A stretch of DNA of 64,000 nucleotides, taken from NCBI GenBank assembly GCA_023213395.1, contig CM041465.1, positions 1,116,001-1,180,000 on the forward strand, read 5' to 3'. The DNA is from Cycas panzhihuaensis. Taxonomy: Eukaryota > Cycadophyta. The notes under the pieces were generated by a model, which was given only the letters and a program-made list of their open reading frames with translations, did not search any database and was not told the origin of the DNA. Of the stretch, positions 59,273 to 64,000 are shown piece after piece (within the stretch, counting starts at the first letter, position 1; each line of letters opens with the position of its first letter). Position numbers and translations under genes: made by a program.

Positions 59273-60490
59273 GATGGTCGTGTCCCTCTTGGGAGTGGGG
59301 GAGATGCTTTGTTAGCATTTCACTTTTCTTAAGTGGGCACGGGACGGGTCGTTTACAACCTCTAACCCAAAGACACATCCTGTATCATTCACCCTCTCAA
59401 CCCATGTTATCACGGTGCTCTTTCACCCTCAGCACATATCTGGGATGCTTTTCTCCCTGATACTCATTTATCTTATTGCCTCACACCCTTTTCGACTGAT
59501 GTCCCAATCTTGTTGTTCATTTTCACCCCTTCCATGTTTGTCTCCCTCTCATGCGTTTCCCTCTTGTTTCGACTGTCGGTCTTTTTTATTGTTGCCGAAC
59601 AATTCTTCTCTTTGATGTTTCGATTGTCTATTCTCCTTCTTTCAGTTGGGGTTATGTTGCGGCCTCCTTTTCAGTGGGGCGTAAGCTGGTCGTGTCCCTC
59701 TTATGGGGGGAGATGCTTTATTAGCATTTCCCTTTTCTTAAGTGGGCATGGGATAAGTTGTTTACCACCTCTGATCTAAAGACATGTCCTGTATCATTCA
59801 CCCTCTCAACCCAGGTTGTTGCAGTGCTCTTTCACCCGCAGAACAAATTTGGGATGTTTTTTTCCCACATGCCGGTTTATGTTGTTCCCTCCCCCCCCCC
59901 ACTTTTTCGATGGAAGTCCCAATCTTCTTTTTCATCTTCACACCTAGTCTCATGCGTTTCGCCTCTTGTTATGGCAGCCCGCTCTCTTTTCCATTGTTAC
60001 TGATCGATCTCTTATGTTTCAGCCTCTTATCACTTTTATTTGGTGTTTGTTAGGATCTCGCTCGCTTTTTCTCAAATTGTTGTTCGATACCCTTGTTTAC
60101 CCTAGCTGCAATCAGCTTTTATAAGGTGGTGATTCAAATTCTTATTGCTGGCAGCGAATTGGCTGTGGCCTCCTCTTAGTTTTTAGTTTGATCGGTGTGT
60201 AGCTTCATGTGTTCCCTTCTGTATAGTCTGTCCCTAAATTCTTAAGTTATTTTTGTTGACAACATTGTGAATTTTATCCCTAACTTCTCCCCTTTTGATG
60301 TTTTGGTTGTCTTTCTTCGTTCTCTTGGTTGGGGGTATGGCGGCCTCCCTTTCTTTATGGGCGGATTTTCTCAAGCGTTGGATGTCTCACTTCTCTCTAG
60401 TGGGGAAAGCTTTGGCTCATGGCAGGCAGTGATATTTCCTTTGGCAGGGAGCGGGGGCACCGTCAGTCCTGCATAGCGGGTAGACCCTTT
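59273..60490. repeat. Continuation of the ~410-bp spacer array
   Basis: The sequence continues the array broken at 43688 and is collinear with window positions 61-1282. It stops at tagacccttt where element D begins, while the left copy goes on into the 475-bp array. Confidence 0.9.
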
Positions 60491-61332
60491 TGTTGGAGTA
60501 TAAAATGATCATATGGCTGTGAGAGGACCAAAGGTAGGTCAGGTAACCTGAGTTGTGTAGGTATAGACTGTACGGAGGTACGCATGAGGCAAAATAGTAG
60601 AGAAATCAGCATTTTGGGTATGTATGATAGGTGCATACCTAAAACAGGTACATATGACATATACGTAGCAATGGTGGAACGGAACCGAATGGAAGCGGTA
60701 CACATGACTCAAAGGGACCAGTGAAGGCCTGTGGAGCTACTAGACGTACATACGTATATATGGATACAAAGAATAATTAATTAAGTGCCTAAACAAGTGA
60801 TTAATGAAAGGGTACGTATAACTGAAGGGGTACATTTATGACAGGCAGTCATAACCCTTCAACCAAAAGGTACCAACAAGAGTACTTAAAGAGATACGCA
60901 TGAACCAACAGGTTAGGGTGAGAGCTGACTATCAAAGGTATGCAAAGGTGTCAAAGCTAGCATGTATGATAGCTAGTTAGAGCAGCATTATATGATAAGT
61001 ACCATCTGGGTACGCATATGTAACAGAAGGAATGTATGCTGCTAGAATGCTCAAGAATGCATTCCAGCCTCTATGTAATTGAATTGATTACTTAATAAAA
61101 GGAAGAGCTACGTGGAAAGTGGTGTATTCTTTGTGTTGTGATGATGAATTGCTGAGTATGTGTTGATTTACATCTTTGTTGTGTACCATTGTGGTATAAT
61201 TCTATGAAATATAGGTGGAATGTATGTGAATAACCATGTTAACAGTATCCTGAACTAGACTATAATATTGTGTAACCTTGACAAGTGTAAGAGGTATCTT
61301 GTAAGTGTAATAAGATACCTCCCAAGTCAACA
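60491..61332 (+). repeat. Element D, probable 5' LTR
   Basis: The 842-bp block has inverted ends TGTTGG and TCAACA. The right boundary is set by the primer-like tggttccattgcc at 61334-61346. The second LTR lies outside the window, so the boundaries are provisional. Confidence 0.65.
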
Positions 61333-61473
61333 TTGGTTCCATTGCCTACGTTCATTGAGGAGGGACAGGGCCTAGGAGTTTCAAAGGAAAAGAATGTGTA
61401 AAGGGCAGAGGACCCTAGCTGCTGTCATGATGGCAAGTTATAACTAAGCCACCGGCAGCCAGGGGACCTTCCA

Positions 61474-63257
61474 ATGCCACCTAAGAGGCCTTCAAGATCA
61501 GAGGAGCCCCAAAAGGATACTTCATCCAAGGAAAAGGAGACTAGCAGACAAAGGGCATTAAGATGGTCGAAGGAAGTAAAACTCAGAAGGGCAAGGAGAT
61601 TAAGTTCGCAGAACAATGAGACTAAGGGACAGTCCATTGAAGGATCTCAGGCAAGTGGAGCCCAGACACCTCAGGAAGAGGAAACTCATGGTGAACATAT
61701 GGTATTGACACTAGCCCTAATCAGAGATGATTTGTTTAGCCCAGAGATTGAAGGGAAACCAAAAGTGGATGAAAAACATCAAGAAACCTTAAAAGAGGGA
61801 AGTATACCTATGGAGAACAGCCTGGAGGACCCAAGTGACAGTGAAAAGAAGGCAGAGGAAGGTCCCCCAGCATATTGGAAGAATAAGCTCACGAGACAGC
61901 TTTTTGAAGATTCGACAGAAAGGGGATCTGATCAATCGTATATTACAGTGACACCATTAACTATACAAGTTCCAAGTGTAGTGGAACCTATACACATCAA
62001 AACTCCATTCAAGAATATGTTGTTTAAGAAAGATAGTACAGCAGTAGGCACTCCAAGTGCATCCTCAAAGGAGGGGAGAAAGGAAAAATCACCACCAGGT
62101 AGGGGACAGTTGCAATCTCCCAAAATGGATGACTATAGGGACTTTGGGAAGCTGATTTTTAATGACACTTCAGACGCAGCAGAGCATACGTATCTCTTTC
62201 ATAACCTCATTGATGTAAAAAAGATCACATACGAAGATGAAATCAAAGCACAATTCGCCTGTATGTTGAGAGGAGTACCCTTGGCATGGTACAAGGAAAC
62301 AAACAAGAATGAGCCATGGGTAAAGATTAAGAAAACATTTAAAGAAAGATTTTAAAAGTTTCACAGTAATGAAGCAGTGGAAATCGCATTAAGGGAAATT
62401 AGACAAAGGCTGGGAGAATCCATTCTAACCTACATTAGCAGAATGAAAATCATTACGGCTAGCATGATTAATGAGACAATAATGGATCATAATATGAAAA
62501 ACTATTTTGTTAGAGGTTTGAATGAGAAATTAAGGGCCATGATGCATGCTCATCCACTGAAATCGTTTAAGAATACCCAAGATCTAGCGTTAGATTTTGA
62601 AATGGAAATGAACACATAGGCAGGAGGACAGGATTCCATGTTACTGAGATTACAAGATGAGATTAGAGAACTGAAACAAAATCAGTACAACCAACCCTTC
62701 TGCCAGGTAGGGATAGCAGAGGAGGAATCAGAGTTGGAAGCACTAAGGAAAGAGGTAGCTAGATTAAAAATCAGAAATAACCGAGAAGAAGAGGAAACAC
62801 CGAAAAAGAAGGACCACATCGGAAGAGTAACCAAATGGTGCCACATCTGTGAAGAGAATTCACATACCACCAAGGAATGTGAATTGAATTTAAAAAATAG
62901 TGCGTCGCACCAACAAGACAGATGGTGCCATATATGTGATGTTGATACGCATACAACCAAGGATTGTTTCTACAATCACAGGGGAAAGGCCTTCAGAGGA
63001 CGAGGTAGGGGAAGGGGAGAAAACCCACCTCAGAATGTGTACATAATGAGGGGCATACCAAAAACCTCGAGGAAAAAACCACCAATGGGCAGATGCCTCA
63101 TCTGTCTATAGTTTAGCCACTGGAAGTCAGACTACCTAATGAAACAAGAATATGAACAGAAGCCATTCATATGTAATAATTGTGGTCCAAGTGACCATAA
63201 AACAGAAGATTACAAAGGAAAAGCCAAAGCAACCAATCTAATGACAATTATACCATA
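61474..63257 (+). pseudogene. gag of element D with four zinc knuckles
   Basis: The frame starts MPPKRPSRSEEPQKDTSSKE, with a basic, low-complexity N-terminal region of about 220 codons. A capsid-like part follows with FACMLRGVPLAWYKETN and ISRMKIITASMINETIMDHN. Next come a short coiled-coil-like ALRKEVARLKIRN and four CCHC-type knuckles: CHICEENSHTTKEC, CHICDVDTHTTKDC, CLICL(stop)FSHWKSDY and CNNCGPSDHKTEDY. In the last two the final Cys is Tyr. Stops at 62353, 62617, 63109 and 63256 are TAA or TAG, mostly where CAA or CAG fits. Confidence 0.85.
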
Positions 63258-63300
63258 AACAAAAAATGTCAAACTATAAAATAAACAAAAGGAGAAAATG

Positions 63301-64000
63301 AATGAAGGATATCTGGATCCACCGACAGAAATGGATTGATACAGAAAGGTAAAACAAGTATTGGATGGCCTAGTTTGGGAAGAGAATGCATTACCAATGG
63401 GTAAACCGAAGACCAAATATGTATATGTACAGAAGAACAAACAAAAGGAAAAAGAAAATCTACCAGAAGAACCTAAGGTACAACCCCAAATGGTGCAAAT
63501 GGAGGAACTTTTTAAAGGATTGCCAGTAGAGGATATTCCAAGAATGTTGTTGTTAATGGAAAATTTGGTAAAACAGCTATAGTTGACCATTCCTCTATGC
63601 CAAGTTATCGATTGGATCAAAGGAGGAGTGTTACAACGTGGAATCACCAAAAGTCTGAAGCAAATCATACCATCATTTGATATGGATCTGATGGTAACCA
63701 TGACAGTTTTGGGAGAAACATTCCCACAGGTAATCATTGATGGAGGCGCAGTGGTAAATGTATTAGCAACTTTGACCTAGCATAAATTGGGAAGCCCAAA
63801 GCTGGAAATGGTAACCTATTCGTTAAAATTGGCTAACGAACTATTGGTACGACCTATGGGGAGATTGGCCGACATCAAGGTAGATGTGGCAGGGATAGTG
63901 GTGCAAATTGACTTCACAATCGTGGAAACGGAGAAAGGGGCAACACCCTATCCAGCACTCTTGGGGAGGCCATGGTTGTATAAAACGTAATGCCTCTAGA
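63301..64000 (+). pseudogene. Aspartic protease region of element D
   Basis: The frame has VIIDGGAVVNVLATLT, with catalytic D-G-G, and ends with PYPALLGRPWLYKT, the LGRPWL block seen after the flap in plant Ty3/gypsy proteases. Stops occur at 63337, 63580 and 63778. It is in the same phase as gag, and the window ends soon after. Confidence 0.8.

Larger units (their letters stand above)
60491..64000 (+). mobile_element. Element D: Ty3/gypsy LTR retrotransposon, 5' part only
   Basis: A probable LTR (60491-61332) begins tgttggagta and ends agtcaaca, and is followed one base later by tggttccattgcc, a possible primer site. A gag frame and a protease frame follow, all in one phase. The paralogue at position 1282 shows the uninterrupted target. 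The element runs off the right edge, so its RT and 3' LTR are not visible and its clade cannot be fixed. Confidence 0.82.

Overview
The window looks like repeat-dense, gene-poor nuclear DNA of a land plant, probably a gymnosperm. The evidence is a full-length but heavily decayed 35S ribosomal DNA unit (18S at 8150-9961, 5.8S at about 10587-10750, 28S at 10994-14405, all on +) with an ITS1 of about 625 bp, far longer than is usual in flowering plants. The rest is tandem spacer repeats and large Ty3/gypsy LTR retrotransposons. I see no intact single-copy host gene, no tRNA gene and no CRISPR array. Cytosines of CpG and CHG sites are widely replaced by T (or G by A on the other strand), as expected of long-methylated DNA. 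The rRNA genes are therefore annotated as pseudogenes, and nearly every retroelement frame is broken by nonsense codons where CAA, CAG or CGA would be expected.

Layout. Positions 1-8149 hold spacer: a ~410-bp repeat family (1-1282), a ~475-bp tandem array (1290-3230), unique sequence, a ~321-bp tandem array (4400-7060) and a probable 5' external transcribed spacer ending in a perfect hairpin just before 18S. The rRNA unit fills 8150-14405, followed by a ~57-bp minisatellite (14420-15400) and spacer with a Ty1/copia remnant. Element A (16853-39279, minus orientation, TSD atgtg) is a Tat-like Ty3/gypsy element with 2.6-kb LTRs. Inside its gag lies element B (30088-35741, plus orientation), a chromovirus. 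From 39283 to 43688 come an LTR-like remnant, degenerate spacer repeats, a minisatellite and a 355-410-bp array. That array is interrupted by element C (43689-59272, minus, TSD gatgg), a sister of A. It resumes at 59273-60490 and is cut again by element D (60491 to beyond the right edge, plus), a gag with four zinc knuckles followed by a protease.

The segment 43622-43688 joined to 59273-60490 is collinear with window positions 1-1282, so the left edge of the window supplies the empty-site paralogue for both C and D. The simplest reading is that the window spans parts of two consecutive ancient rDNA repeats of about 21 kb whose intergenic spacer has been inflated by retrotransposons. This is an inference.

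The most interesting system is shared by A and C. Between integrase and the 3' LTR both carry a three-exon gene on the strand opposite gag-pol. It has its own TATA box, an eight-codon first exon, two GT-AG introns at matching places, a second exon resembling the plant mobile domain (PMD), and a charged coiled-coil-like third exon. Facing it head to head, on the sense strand, is a second RNase H of the archaeal type (aRNH), placed downstream of integrase. A palindromic module built on GGTAAACTTCG...CGAAGTTTACC recurs in the LTRs and in intron 1 of the antisense gene.
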